A DNA stretch of 64,000 nt from RPQJ01 sp963731105 (GTDB lineage Bacteria; Pseudomonadota; Gammaproteobacteria; Steroidobacterales; Steroidobacteraceae), in contig CAVSUM010000016.1 of assembly GCA_963731105.1 (NCBI GenBank), forward strand, positions 1-64,000, in the 5' to 3' direction. Both the position numbers and the translations under genes were made by a program. Below the pieces are notes generated by a model, which saw nothing but the letters and a program-made list of their open reading frames with translations, was not told where the DNA came from and did no database searches. Positions 25,176 through 35,346 of this stretch are shown here, piece after piece. The stretch's first letter is position 1. Every line of letters begins with the position of its first letter.

Positions 25176-25792
25176 CCCGCCGCCGCACCGGGCAGCGCGG
25201 CTTCACGCTGATGGAGCTGCTGGTGGCGATCGCGATCTTCGCCATCATGGGCGCGATGGCCCTGTCGGGGTACACCGAGCTGCAGCGCCAGAGCGAGTAC
25301 GCCGAGCAGCGCCTGGAGCGCATGCGCGAGGTGCAGCGCGCGGTGCAGACCATCGCCCAGGACCTCGGGCAACTCGAACCGCGACCGATCCGCGAGCCAC
25401 TCGGCGAAACCCGGCTGCCGGCGCTGCTCGCCGGCGACTCGCTGGAGCACGGCATCGAATTCACCCGCGCGGGCTGGAGCAACACGGCCGGGCTGCCGCG
25501 GCCGACACTGCAGCGCGTGGGCTACCGGCTCGACCAGGACGGGCTGTGGCGCGACTTCTGGCCGGTGCTCGACCGAACGCTGGCGCAGCAACCGCGCGAG
25601 CAGAAGCTGCTCGGCGCGGTGCGCAGCGTGCGCTACCGCTTCATGGACGAGAACCGCGAGTGGGTCGAGCGCTGGCCCGCCGCGGGCGGCGCGCCGGATG
25701 CGGACGGCCGCACGCTGCCCGCCGCCGTGGAGGTGATCCTCGAGCTCGAGGACTGGGGCGAGATCCGCCGCGTGATCGAGGTGGCGGGATGA
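25172..25792 (+). CDS. gspJ: type II secretion minor pseudopilin GspJ
   Basis: 206 residues. Leader MTRRRTGQRG, then FTLMELLVAIAIFAIMGAMA with Glu at +5. The conserved GspJ block follows: RLERMREVQRAVQTIAQDLG, RAGWSNTAGLPRPTLQRVGY and the end VILELEDWGEIRRVIEV. It belongs to the pseudopilus tip with GspI and GspK. The ATGA junctions on both sides show tight translational coupling. Confidence 0.9.
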   Translation: MTRRRTGQRGFTLMELLVAIAIFAIMGAMALSGYTELQRQSEYAEQRLERMREVQRAVQTIAQDLGQLEPRPIREPLGETRLPALLAGDSLEHGIEFTRAGWSNTAGLPRPTLQRVGYRLDQDGLWRDFWPVLDRTLAQQPREQKLLGAVRSVRYRFMDENREWVERWPAAGGAPDADGRTLPAAVEVILELEDWGEIRRVIEVAG

Positions 25793-26734
25793 CGCTGCGC
25801 ACGTCCCGACGGCAGCGTGGCGTGGCGCTGATCACCGCGGTGCTCATGGTCGCGCTCGCCACCATGCTCGCGGTGGACGTCGGCTTCCGTGGCTTCCTCG
25901 ACCAGCGCCGCGCCGGCACGCTGTTCGCGCTCGACCAGGGCTTTCGAGGTGGCGCTCGGCGCCGAGGCCTGGGCCGCCGACTTCCTGAAGAAGGACCTGC
26001 AGGACTCGCAGACCGATCATCTCGGCGAAGTGTGGGCCCGCCCGCTGCCGCCGCTGCCGATCGACGGCGGCACGGTCGAGGGGCGGCTCGAGGACATGCA
26101 GGGCCGCTTCAACCTCAACAACCTGGTCAACACGGATGGCACCACGAACGAGGAGGCGGTGAAGCAGCTCGAGCGCATCCTCGCCATGCTGGAGATCGAG
26201 CCGGCGTGGGCCGTCGCCATCGCCGACTGGATCGACCAGGACACCCAGCCCGGCTTTCCCGACGGCGCCGAGGACAGCGTCTATACCGGCCTCGACCCGC
26301 CGCATCTGACCGCCAACATGCCGGTGACCCGGGTGAGCGAGTTGCTGGTGCTGCCGCAGTTCGGCGCGGAACGCTTCCTGAAGCTGAAGCCGTTCGTGAC
26401 CGCGCTGCCCGTCGGCACGCGGGTCAACGTCTGCACCGCGTCGGGCATCGTGCTCGATTCGTTCAGCGAGGACAGTCGCGAGTTCAGCCTCAACCCTGAC
26501 GACCTCGCCAATCGCCGTCGGGACGGCTGCTTCCCGACGCTGGACGACCTGCGCGGCACGCTCGGCGATGCGACCTACACCAAGGTCAGGAACTCGGTCG
26601 CAGAATCGAGCAACTACTTCCGCGCCACCGTGTGGGTCACTATTGGCACCACCGAGTTCACCCTGTACAGTCTGCTCGCTCGCGGCGGCACCGGGACGGT
26701 GCGCCCTGCCCTGCGCAGCTTCGGCAGCGACTAG
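25789..26734 (+). CDS. gspK: type II secretion minor pseudopilin GspK, one frame break
   Basis: Leader MTLRTSRRQRG before VALITAVLMVALATMLAVDV; the +5 residue is not Glu, as is normal for GspK. After LFALDQGF near 25945 the frame shifts by one base to EVALGAEAWAADFLKKDLQD and then GRFNLNNLVNTDGT, AIADWIDQDTQPGFPDGAED and LLVLPQFGAERFLKLKPFVT, all GspK-typical. The length is 3n+1, giving about 314 residues once one base is removed. GspK caps the pseudopilus tip. Confidence 0.88.
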
Positions 26735-26748
26735 TTCTTCGAGGTCCG

Positions 26749-27984
26749 ATGTCTGAGACGCTGGTGATTCGGCTCCGTGCCGCCGAGGAGGCGCCGGCGT
26801 CCTGGCTCATCGTGGATGCCAACGGCGCCCGCTCTGGCCCGGTGCACAGCGGTCCCGTGGCGGATGCGCTCGGCCTGGCGCAGGAGCGTCGCGTGGTGCT
26901 GCTGCTGCCGGGCAGCGAGGTCACGCTGGCCGAGCCCGAACTGCCCATGCGTGGCGGTGCGCGTTTCGCGCAGGCCGTGCCGTTCGCGCTCGAGGAGCAG
27001 CTGGCCTCCGACGTCGAGCTGCTGCACTTCGCCGTGGGCACTCGCGCGGTGGGGGCTGCGGGCACCCCGGTCGCCGTAGTCTCGCGCGCGACGCTCGAGC
27101 GCTGGCTCGCCCAGGTCGACGCGGCGGGCATCGAGCTCACCGCCGCCTATGCCGATTCACTGGCGGTGCCCGCCGCGGGCGCTGGCCTCACGCTGCTGCT
27201 CGACGACGGCGCGCTGTACGTGCGCCGCGCGGACAGTCTGCCGTACGTGCTGGACGCCGAGCCGCTCGACGGCGCGCTCGAGCTCGTGCTCGGCGCCGGC
27301 GTCGTCGATGCCGAGACCGGCGAGCACGTCACCTTCTACAGCGGCACCGCCGAATACGAGCGCCAGCGCGAAACCATCGAAGGATTGCGTTCGCGCACCG
27401 CGACCCTGCAGGTCAAGTTGCTGCCCGACGGGCCGCTGCCGCTGCTCGCGGCGCAAGCCGTGACCGGCGCGGGCGTCAACCTGCTGCAGGGCAAGTATGC
27501 CCCGCGCTCCTCGCTCGGCAACCGACTGCGGCAATGGCGGCTGCCGGCGGCGCTCGCCGCTGCGCTGGCGCTGTTGTTCATCGGCAGCCAGGCTGCCACC
27601 TGGTGGCAGCAGAGCCGCAAGGAACGCGCGCTCGATGCGGAGATTGCCCAGGTCTTCGCACAAGCCCTGCCCGGCCAGCCGGTGGTCGACGTGCGGGCGC
27701 AGTTGCAGGGCGCGCTCGGTTCCGCAGGCGGCGCCGGCAGCGGCCTGCTAGCAGCGATGTCCGCCCTCGCGCAGGCGACGGCGCAGGCGCCGGCGGCGCG
27801 CATCGAAGCCGTCAGCTTCCGCGGCAATGCGCTCGAGCTGCGCCTCACCGCACCCACCATCGAGTCGCTCGACGGCATCAAGCAGGGCATGAGCCGGGAC
27901 GGCATCCAGGCCGAGATCCAGTCCGCCACGCCCCGCGGCCAGATCGTCGAAGGCCGCCTGCAAGTGAGGCTCGGTCCGGCATGA
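26749..27984 (+). CDS. gspL: type II secretion inner-membrane platform protein GspL
   Basis: 411 residues. The cytoplasmic actin-like domain (about 1-255; RRVVLLLPGSEVTLAEPELP, FAQAVPFALEEQLASDVELL) binds the GspE ATPase. One membrane helix (LPAALAAALALLFIGSQAAT, about 263-282) is followed by a periplasmic ferredoxin-like domain that pairs with GspM. The gene lies 14 bp after gspK and overlaps gspM by ATGA. The frame is intact. Confidence 0.9.
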   Translation: MSETLVIRLRAAEEAPASWLIVDANGARSGPVHSGPVADALGLAQERRVVLLLPGSEVTLAEPELPMRGGARFAQAVPFALEEQLASDVELLHFAVGTRAVGAAGTPVAVVSRATLERWLAQVDAAGIELTAAYADSLAVPAAGAGLTLLLDDGALYVRRADSLPYVLDAEPLDGALELVLGAGVVDAETGEHVTFYSGTAEYERQRETIEGLRSRTATLQVKLLPDGPLPLLAAQAVTGAGVNLLQGKYAPRSSLGNRLRQWRLPAALAAALALLFIGSQAATWWQQSRKERALDAEIAQVFAQALPGQPVVDVRAQLQGALGSAGGAGSGLLAAMSALAQATAQAPAARIEAVSFRGNALELRLTAPTIESLDGIKQGMSRDGIQAEIQSATPRGQIVEGRLQVRLGPA

Positions 27985-28481
27985 ACGAACTGCGTCGCTG
28001 GCTCGGTGGCCTCGCTCCGCGCGAGCGCAACCTCGTCTACCTGGCGGCCTCGCTGCTGCTCGTGGCCCTGGTCTACCTCGTCGTGGTGCTGCCTGTGACG
28101 AGTGCGGCGACGCGGCGCGCGGCACGCATCGAGCAGAAGACCGCCGACCTGGCGTGGATGCGCGAGGTGACCCCGCAGGTGATGGCTGCGGCCGCGGCCG
28201 GCGGCGGCGCGGCCAGCGGCGAGTCGCTGGTGGTGCTCGTCGACCGCACGGGCCGGGAAGCCGGCCTCGGCAATGCGATTCGCGACCAGAGCCCGAGTGG
28301 CGAAAATGGCCTGCGGCTGCGGCTCGAGGCAGCCTCGTTCGACGTGCTCGTGACCTGGCTCGCGAGCCTGCAGCAGCAACATGGCGTGAGGGTCGACGCG
28401 GCGACGATCGACGCGGCCGGGGCACCCGGGCTCGTCAACGCCAGCCTCACGCTGATCCATGGCAACTCGCCGAGCCCGTGA
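27981..28481 (+). CDS. gspM: type II secretion protein GspM
   Basis: 166 residues. A short cytoplasmic start MNELRRWLGGLAPRERNLVY leads into one membrane helix (LAASLLLVALVYLVVVLP, about 21-38), then a periplasmic coiled and ferredoxin-like domain (LRLRLEAASFDVLVTWLASL). It stabilises GspL and the platform. It overlaps gspL (ATGA) and gspN (23 bases). Confidence 0.88.
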   Translation: MNELRRWLGGLAPRERNLVYLAASLLLVALVYLVVVLPVTSAATRRAARIEQKTADLAWMREVTPQVMAAAAAGGGAASGESLVVLVDRTGREAGLGNAIRDQSPSGENGLRLRLEAASFDVLVTWLASLQQQHGVRVDAATIDAAGAPGLVNASLTLIHGNSPSP

Positions 28482-29271
28482 ACGCGCGGCGCGCACCGCG
28501 CCGGCTGAAACCAAGCGCCCCTGGTGGTTGATCGCGGTCGGCCTCACGGCCGCCCTGGGCATTGCCATCGCCACGCTGCCCGCCCGGTTCCTCGCCGGCC
28601 AGCTGCCCCGCGCCGGCCTCGGCGCCGTGGAATTGACCGGGTCGGTGTGGAGCGGACATGCACGCGGACTCGCCTGGCGCGCTGCCCCGCTGGGCGATCT
28701 GCGCTGGACCCTCGCACCGTCCCAGTTGCTGCGTGGCCGCCTCGCGGCCAACCTGCACTTGTCGCGCCCGGACGGTGATCTCGCCACCCGCGCCAGCGTC
28801 TCCCTCGACGGTACGCTGCGCCTCACCGACGCGCGCGTAAACCTGCCAGTCGAAGCGCTCTCCGAGCTGCCGCTCGGCGTGCCCCGCCACTGGCGTGGCC
28901 GGCTCAGCGGCCAGTTCGCAGAAGTCACGGTACGCAACGGCTGGCCCAGCGCGGTGCGCGGCACGCTGCAGATGGACGGACTGATCGCCCCGCCGCCGCG
29001 CAATATGTCGATCGGCAGCTACCACATCGAGATGCCGGATCCGCAGAGTGCCGATACACCCGCGGGCCAGCTGAGCGCGCGCGTCGCCGACAAGGAAGGC
29101 CCGTTTTCGTTCGAGGGACGCTTTACGCTGGGAGCGGACCGGGAGTTCCTGCTCGAGGGCCTGCTCGCGCCACGCGGCGCCACGCCGCCGGCCCTGCAGC
29201 GCTCGCTGGAGTTGCTCGGCCCACCCGACGCGAACGGTCGCCGCCCGGTGAGTGTCAGCGGGACGCTCTGA
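28459..29271 (+). CDS. gspN: type II secretion protein GspN
   Basis: 270 residues. A basic N-terminus is followed by one membrane helix (WWLIAVGLTAALGIAIATLP, about 22-41) and a periplasmic domain with the GspN signature ELTGSVWSGHARGLAWR, LGDLRWTLAPSQLLRGRLAA and QMDGLIAPPPRN. GspN is an accessory T2SS component present in Xanthomonas, Pseudomonas and Klebsiella systems. It ends the operon and is convergent with the helicase gene, three bases apart; no terminator is obvious between them. Confidence 0.82.
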   Translation: MATRRARERAARTAPAETKRPWWLIAVGLTAALGIAIATLPARFLAGQLPRAGLGAVELTGSVWSGHARGLAWRAAPLGDLRWTLAPSQLLRGRLAANLHLSRPDGDLATRASVSLDGTLRLTDARVNLPVEALSELPLGVPRHWRGRLSGQFAEVTVRNGWPSAVRGTLQMDGLIAPPPRNMSIGSYHIEMPDPQSADTPAGQLSARVADKEGPFSFEGRFTLGADREFLLEGLLAPRGATPPALQRSLELLGPPDANGRRPVSVSGTL

Positions 29272-29274
29272 GCG

Positions 29275-32200
29275 TCACGCGGCCGGCCACTCGCGCCAGG
29301 CCGCCAGCAGCGGAAAGTACAGTCCGAGTCGCACCGGCGCGGGCGCCAGCTTGCGCAGCAACTGCGCGTAGCGCTCGAGTTGCGGCCGGTAGCGTTGCTG
29401 CTCGCGATCGAGGAACTCCTCGAGGCCGGCGCCCTCGTGGCTGCTGGTCTTGTAGTCGACGATCCAGCGCACGCCGGCCGCGTCGACGAACGTGCGGTCG
29501 ATCACCACGCGCACGATGTCCGCGCCCACGCGTCCGGTGAGCGCCAACTCGGTCGCGGACTCGCGGTGCCCGCCGTCGAGCAGCCAGCGGCCACGCTCGT
29601 GCTGCAGCGTCCGCGACACGGCACTCGCCACGCGCTCCACGGCCGCCGTGCGTCGATCCTGCGGCACGCCGAGTTCCGCCAGTTCGTCCTGCCAGCGTCG
29701 CCTGAGCGCCCGGTCCGCCGGGTCCGGCAGCACGGCGTCCCGGCCGATGCGCTGCAGCTCACGGTGCACGACGGTGCCGACGTGCCGCGCGGTCTCGGTG
29801 GCCCAGTCGAATTCCACCGTCGGCGTCGTGGCTGCGGGCGCCACCAGCTGTGATTCGATGCGAGGCGCCGTCGGCGGTGGCGCGGGCGTCCAGCCGTCGG
29901 GCACGCGGCGGAGCGGCGGAGCACGCGACCGCTCGGGTGCCTCCTCGCCTGCTACGTCGCCCAGCGTCGCGAGCCGGGCCGCGAAGTCCGGTCCGACTGC
30001 CGGCCACAGCAGCCCGAGCGCCGACTGCGATGGCGGCCGCCGCAGTTCGGGCCCCTCGTCGTGGTCGAGCACCGATGCACTGCCGAACAGGTGCAGCCAG
30101 CGCTCCGCGCGGGTCGCCGCCACGTACAGCAGGCGGCGCCGCTCCTGCAGCAGCTTTTCGCGCTCGAGTCCTTCGAGCCATGCATACAGCGGATTCGCAT
30201 CCGCCCCGGTGCGGGCGACGGGCGCCACCACCAGCTCGTCGTGCCCCGCATGCGGCAACTTGAGCCAGTGCAGCAGCCGTGGCCGGTCACGGCCAGGCAG
30301 GCGCTCCAGCGCCGGCACGATCACCGTGTCGTACTGCAACCCCTTGGCCTTGTGCACGGTCAGCAACTCGACCCGCACGTCGGGACTGGCGCGCGACGGC
30401 GCATACAGCATCTCGAGCGCGCGACCGAGGCGCTCGAGGTCCACTGGCCCCGGCTGCCGGGCCTCGAGATCGGCAAGCGTGTCGAAGTAGGCCTCCGCCT
30501 CATCGAGGCCGCGCTCCGACGCCACGGTGGCCGGGCCGCCGAGCGCATTCCAGGCGCGCTCGACCGTGTCGCGCAGGCCGAGGCGGCGCAGCTCGGCGAG
30601 CGCCGTCTCCAGGATGCGCCAGGTCCGCGCCAGTCGGGCCTGCGACTCCGCGTCGAGTCGCGCCTGCCGGGCCGGGTCGCGCAGCAGTTCGGCCAGCGTG
30701 GCCTCGCGATCGTCGCCCACCAGCGCGTGCAGTGACTCGAGGGTCAGCCCGCACCACGGCGCACGCAGTACCGCCAGCCATGCCGGCCGGTCCGCGAGAT
30801 GGGCGAGCGCACGCGTCAGCGCCAGCAGGTCGAGCACCACCGGCCGCTCGTCGAGCGGATCGATGTCCGTGGCGCGGAATGCGATCCCCTGCCGCGCCAG
30901 CTCGGCCACGACGTGCAGCAGGTGGCTACGACCCTGCACGAGGATGCCGATGCGCGCCTGCGCGTCCGCGGCCAGCCGCTCGGCCACGATCGCCGCAATC
31001 TGCGTGGCTTCGTACAAGCGGCTGCGGCGCAGCAGCGCATGCACCAGCACTCCGCCGTCGCTGCCGGCGTCAGGCCGCGCCACGCTGGGCGCGTAGCTCA
31101 CCGCACCGCGCAGCACGTCGTCCACGGCGGGCAGTACCTGCGCGAAGCTGGCGTTCACCCACTGCACCACGGGCACGGTGGACCGGAAGTTCACGGCGAG
31201 CGTCAGCGGCTCCAGCGGCAGGTCGCCGAGGCCCCGCGCGCGGATGTCGAGGAACAGGCCGACCTCCGCATTGCGGAAGCGGTAGATCGACTGCATCGGG
31301 TCGCCGACCAGGAACAGCGTGCGACCGTCGTCGCGCTGCCAGCCCGCGGTCAACGCCTCGAGCAGTTTCACCTGTGCCTCGGAGGTGTCCTGGAACTCGT
31401 CCACCAGCACGTGGCGCAGCTCGGCGTCGAGCGCGAGTGCCGTATCGGTGGGCGCCTCGGGACTGCCCAGCGATTGCCGCGCGGCGGCGGCGAAGCGCGG
31501 ATAGTCGGCCGCGCCCTGGGCGGCGAACTCGACCTCGAGTTCGGCGACGGCCAGGCGCAGCACGCGGAACTGCGCGAGCAGCACGCGCCACTCGTCGGCG
31601 TCGTACCCGGGCGGCGGCAGGCTGCGCACGGCATGCAGCAGTTCGCGCGCCGCGTCGCATTCGCCAAGTTCCGCGGCGGCCAGTCCCGCGCGGCGCTTGA
31701 TTTCCTGGTCCGCGGGCTTTCGGCGGGCAGCCGAGGCGCGCGTCGAAACGCGCGCGCGGCTTGCCCTCCTCCGTGAGCAACAGCTGTGCGAGGCCCTGCC
31801 ACAACGGCGCGCTGTCGAGCGTGTCGTCGGGGAGTGTGCGTGCCTCATGCCACGCGCAGTATCGGCGAGTCGTGACCCGCGGCCACGAGATTGCCGGCAG
31901 CCTCCATGGCGACCGCGGCGGCCGCGCTCAGCACACGCGGCGGCATGGCGCGATGCAGCGCTTGCAGATGGCCACGCACCAGTGCGCCGCGCGCCGCCTC
32001 GAGGCTCCGGCGCAGTTCCGTCGCTTCGTTCGCAACGTCGCCTACCGCCGGCAATACCGGCAGCCAGGCTTCACGCCGCGTCAGCATTTCGATCACCAGG
32101 CTGACGAAGCGCTCGACGCGGTTGTCGACGTGACCGAGCAGCGTCGCGACCGCGGCGGCATCCGCGGGGGTTCCCTGCGGCAGCTGCTCGAGCAGGCGCT

Positions 32201-32666
32201 CGGCCGCGCGGCGGTACAGGTCGCGCGCATCCTCCTCGACCCCGAGGCCCGCACCCATGCCCGACAGCAGCGGCAATCGTCTTGCCAGGCCGAGGTTGAG
32301 TGCGTCGATGGTCTGGATGCGCAGCCGCCCCGGCCGCGCCAGCAACTGCCAGTCGCGTGCTGCGTCGGCCTCGAGCGCCGCGCGCGCGAGTTCCAGCGTG
32401 CGTGGATGCAGCGGTCGCTGCGGATCGGGCGCCCGCACCGCGCGCAGCGCGCCGACGATGCGATCGCGCATCTCCGCCGCCGCCTTGCGCGTGAAGGTGA
32501 TCGCCAGGATCGCCTCCGGTTCGTCGACCGTGGCGAGCAGCGCGAGGAAGCGCCGTGTCAGCAGTTCCGTCTTACCCGCGCCCGCCGGCGCCTGCACGAT
32601 GAAGCTCTGGTCCACGGTGAGCGCCCGTTCGCGAGCCCACGCGTCGGCGGCGCGCAGGTCAGTCAT
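29275..32666 (-). CDS. UvrD/Rep-family helicase-nuclease, AddA-like, two frame breaks
   Basis: N-terminus MTDLRAADAWARERALTVDQ with the Q motif and Walker A (APAGAGKTELLTRRF), then AILAITFTRKAAAEMRDRI. It breaks near 31848, continues HEARTLPDDTLDSAPLWQGL, breaks again near 31715, and resumes ADQEIKRRAGLAAAELGECD. Later motifs: VLVDEFQDTSEAQVKLLEAL, FLVGDPMQSIYRFRNAEVGL, VHKAKGLQYDTVIVP and a C-terminal PD-(D/E)xK nuclease (WIVDYKTSS). Length 3n+2, about 1130 residues. With its neighbour it forms an AddAB-like end-resection enzyme for double-strand break repair, in place of RecBCD. Its start overlaps the addB-like stop by eight bases. Confidence 0.82.
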
Positions 32667-35346
32667 CGCCCGGCTCCTCGTCGGCATCGCTGGCGTCCGT
32701 CTCGCCGATGCGGCACAGCGCGCCGAGGTGGCAGTAGCTGCAGGCCTGCGACGGGTTCGGTGCGAGGCGCGCATCGCCGGCCGCGAATTCCGCCGCCAGC
32801 GCCTCGAGTCGGCGTTGCCATTCCGCGAGCAGCGCCTCCCACGTTGCAAAGCCGCGCGGACCACCCTTCGCACCGGGCACCTTCAGGCCCGGGAACAACT
32901 CCGCCGCCCGCGCGATGCCGGCGTAGCCCGTGTCGCCGCTGCGCACGCGGGCAAACGCCACGGCACCGACGCGTTCGACGCCCAATGCCTGCACGTAGGC
33001 GGGCAGCTGCGGTAATCGTGGCCGCTCGTCGAGCCAGGCCCGCACTTCGGCGTTGGCGCCGGTCTTGTAGTCGATCACGGCCAGTGAGCCATCGGCGAGC
33101 CGGTCGACGCGGTCGGGGCGCATCTCGAGCGTCAGCGCACCGAGGCGCGCGGTGCAAGGCTGCTCCAGCGCCACGACGGCAAACGGCGGTCGCGCCCGGT
33201 CGGCCGCGACCATCTCCAGCACCCGGGCCTCGAGCCATGCCGCCTCGAGATCGAGCAGGTGGCGCAGCACGTCGTCGGCCGAACGGCGCGCCTCTGCGAG
33301 TGCCGCCGCGACGGAACGGTGTATCACTTCGCGGAGCGCCACGTCATCGAGCGCCTGCAGGTGCGTGGAGTCGCCGAGTTCCTGCCACAGCGTCGCGAGT
33401 GCCGCGTGCACCAGGTCGCCACGCTCGGCCGCGTCGACCCCGACGGTCGGATCCTCCAGCGCGCGAGCACCGAGCCGCAGCTCGGCCTGTGCGCGGAACG
33501 GACAGCCCGATTGCAGTTCGAGCAGGCGTGCGCCGCCCCGGCGCGCTTCGTCGCCGGTAACGGGTGGCAACCGCCCGTCGACCTGGGACTCGATGGCCGG
33601 CCGCACCGCGTACTGCGCGGCCGCAACCCGCGGTTCCGGCCAGCGCGGGACGGCGGCTCCGGCCGCGATGCCGGCCAGCAGCGGGCTCCTCAGCAGCGGC
33701 GCGTCGTCCTCCACCTGCGCCACGCTTAGTACGACCTCTTCGGCGCTGGCCATAAGGCGTGCGAGAACGTGCCGCGCTTCCTGGTCAGCGAGTTCTGCCG
33801 AAGCCCGCGGCAAGCCGTGGCGCAGCTGCAGAGACCGGGGCAGCAACGGGTCTGGCGCGGCGGGCGGCGGCCAGCGCGCGGCGTCGAGACCGCAGACCCA
33901 TAGCGCATCGAAGCGCATGCCAGCACAGGTCTCCGGGTCGATCACCAGCAACGGTGCCTTGAGCTGGCGGGCCTCGAACAGCACGCGCCCCGCCATCTCG
34001 CGCAGCAGGCCGACGGCTTCAGTGCGGGTCACCCGCCCGGTGAACTCGTCGCAGGCGCCAAGTTCCGAGACCAGCCCGTGCCATCGCTCAACCGCCTGAT
34101 ACTCGTCGCTGTCGGCGTCCGGCAGCGTCCAGCCAAGGCTTGCCAGCAGATTAAAAACTATTTTAGAACAATTACTTGGAAGCTCTTTTTCACGCCAGTT
34201 CAACATTAAGGCGCGGGCTGCCGCCAGCGCCGCGGCCAGCAGCGGGCAGCCACGCTCTGCTGCCAGGCGCTCGAACGCCGCGAGGCCGAGGCCCGGCCCC
34301 TCGTAGCGCCGCAGCCGGGCATCCAGCCTGGCGCGGGCGTCGGCCTCGAGCGAGGCGCCGGCCACGAACGGGGTGCGCAGGACCCGGCTATAGGCCGGCA
34401 GGTCCGGCCGCCCGACCATCAGGTCGAGCAGTTCCAGGGCGGCCGCGACCACCGGCTGCTCGGCCAGCGGGCGCGCGGCCGCCAGCTCGAACGATTGCGA
34501 CTCGGGTGCCGGCCCGCCGCTGATGCCGGCTGCAGGCACCAGCACCCGCTCAACCAGGCGGCGCACCTGTTCGCGCCGCCGCGCCAGCTCGGGTACGACG
34601 ATTGCGACCCGCCGCTCGCCGCGCCCGTGCAGGCGAGCCGCGGCCCACCGTGCCGCAGCCTCCACCTCCGCTGCCGGATCGAGGCAGGACACGGCCGTGG
34701 TCGCGCCCGGCACGACCGACGCCGGCACGTGGCGCACCTCGACGCCGTCGCGACTCCAGCGCTGCAGCAACGCCTGCTGCAGGGGCGTGAGCCGATCGAA
34801 GCCAACGATCTCCAGGCCGGGCGCGGCAGCGGTGGCATGGACGAGCGACTGGGCACGCGCGACGTCGACCCAGTGCCGCTCGTGCAACAGGCGATCGTAC
34901 TCGTGGCACCAGCGCGCGAATGCCGCGGACTCGGGCGAATCGTCCTGCGCCAGCGCGCCGAGCGGCACGCAGTAGTCGTGCACGCGGCGCCACGACTGGC
35001 AGGCGGCGCGCGCCACGCCGGCCGACGACACCAGCTCGGCGAGCTGCTCGTCGTCGCGCACGATGCGCTCCCACAGCAGCTGCGCCGCGGTGGCGGGCAG
35101 CCAGCGACCCGCCAGGCGCCCGGCCTGGCGATCGAGCGCGAACATGCGCTCGATCAGTTCGTCCCAGGTGACGATGTCGGGAGTGGGCCAGGCTTCGAGG
35201 CCAATCGCGAGGCAGGCCTCGTCGTGACGCGCGCGCAGGTGATGCGCGAGGCGGCGCGTCGGCGTGACGCGGGTCAGGCTCGCCAGCGGCCCGGCACTGT
35301 CAGCTGCGGACGCCAGCGTCCACCACCCGCAGCGCCGGGTTCGCAC
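32659..35346 (-). CDS. PD-(D/E)xK nuclease-helicase, AddB-like DNA repair protein
   Basis: 895 residues, intact. The N-terminal inactivated helicase begins SLTRVTPTRRLAHHLRARHD and AWPTPDIVTWDELIERMF, as in the family I know as probable DNA repair protein TIGR03623. The C-terminal nuclease has DRLADGSLAVIDYKTGANAE. Four cysteines (SGCPFRAQ, then CSYCHLGALC) match the iron-sulfur staple of AddB. It acts as heterodimer partner of the neighbouring UvrD-like helicase. The GTG at 35346 is the only in-frame start I see and overlaps the aminotransferase end by 47 bases. A 60-bp AT-rich patch (34151-34210) interrupts the GC-rich codon use without breaking the frame. Confidence 0.8.
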   Translation of the reverse strand: MRTRRCGWWTLASAADSAGPLASLTRVTPTRRLAHHLRARHDEACLAIGLEAWPTPDIVTWDELIERMFALDRQAGRLAGRWLPATAAQLLWERIVRDDEQLAELVSSAGVARAACQSWRRVHDYCVPLGALAQDDSPESAAFARWCHEYDRLLHERHWVDVARAQSLVHATAAAPGLEIVGFDRLTPLQQALLQRWSRDGVEVRHVPASVVPGATTAVSCLDPAAEVEAAARWAAARLHGRGERRVAIVVPELARRREQVRRLVERVLVPAAGISGGPAPESQSFELAAARPLAEQPVVAAALELLDLMVGRPDLPAYSRVLRTPFVAGASLEADARARLDARLRRYEGPGLGLAAFERLAAERGCPLLAAALAAARALMLNWREKELPSNCSKIVFNLLASLGWTLPDADSDEYQAVERWHGLVSELGACDEFTGRVTRTEAVGLLREMAGRVLFEARQLKAPLLVIDPETCAGMRFDALWVCGLDAARWPPPAAPDPLLPRSLQLRHGLPRASAELADQEARHVLARLMASAEEVVLSVAQVEDDAPLLRSPLLAGIAAGAAVPRWPEPRVAAAQYAVRPAIESQVDGRLPPVTGDEARRGGARLLELQSGCPFRAQAELRLGARALEDPTVGVDAAERGDLVHAALATLWQELGDSTHLQALDDVALREVIHRSVAAALAEARRSADDVLRHLLDLEAAWLEARVLEMVAADRARPPFAVVALEQPCTARLGALTLEMRPDRVDRLADGSLAVIDYKTGANAEVRAWLDERPRLPQLPAYVQALGVERVGAVAFARVRSGDTGYAGIARAAELFPGLKVPGAKGGPRGFATWEALLAEWQRRLEALAAEFAAGDARLAPNPSQACSYCHLGALCRIGETDASDADEEPGDD

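Noticed and set aside
24554..25792. A GspI-GspJ fusion protein in one frame
   Set aside because: Removing one base near 25045 gives a GspI end whose TGA overlaps the GspJ ATG, matching the ATGA style of the operon. The fusion is an indel artefact.
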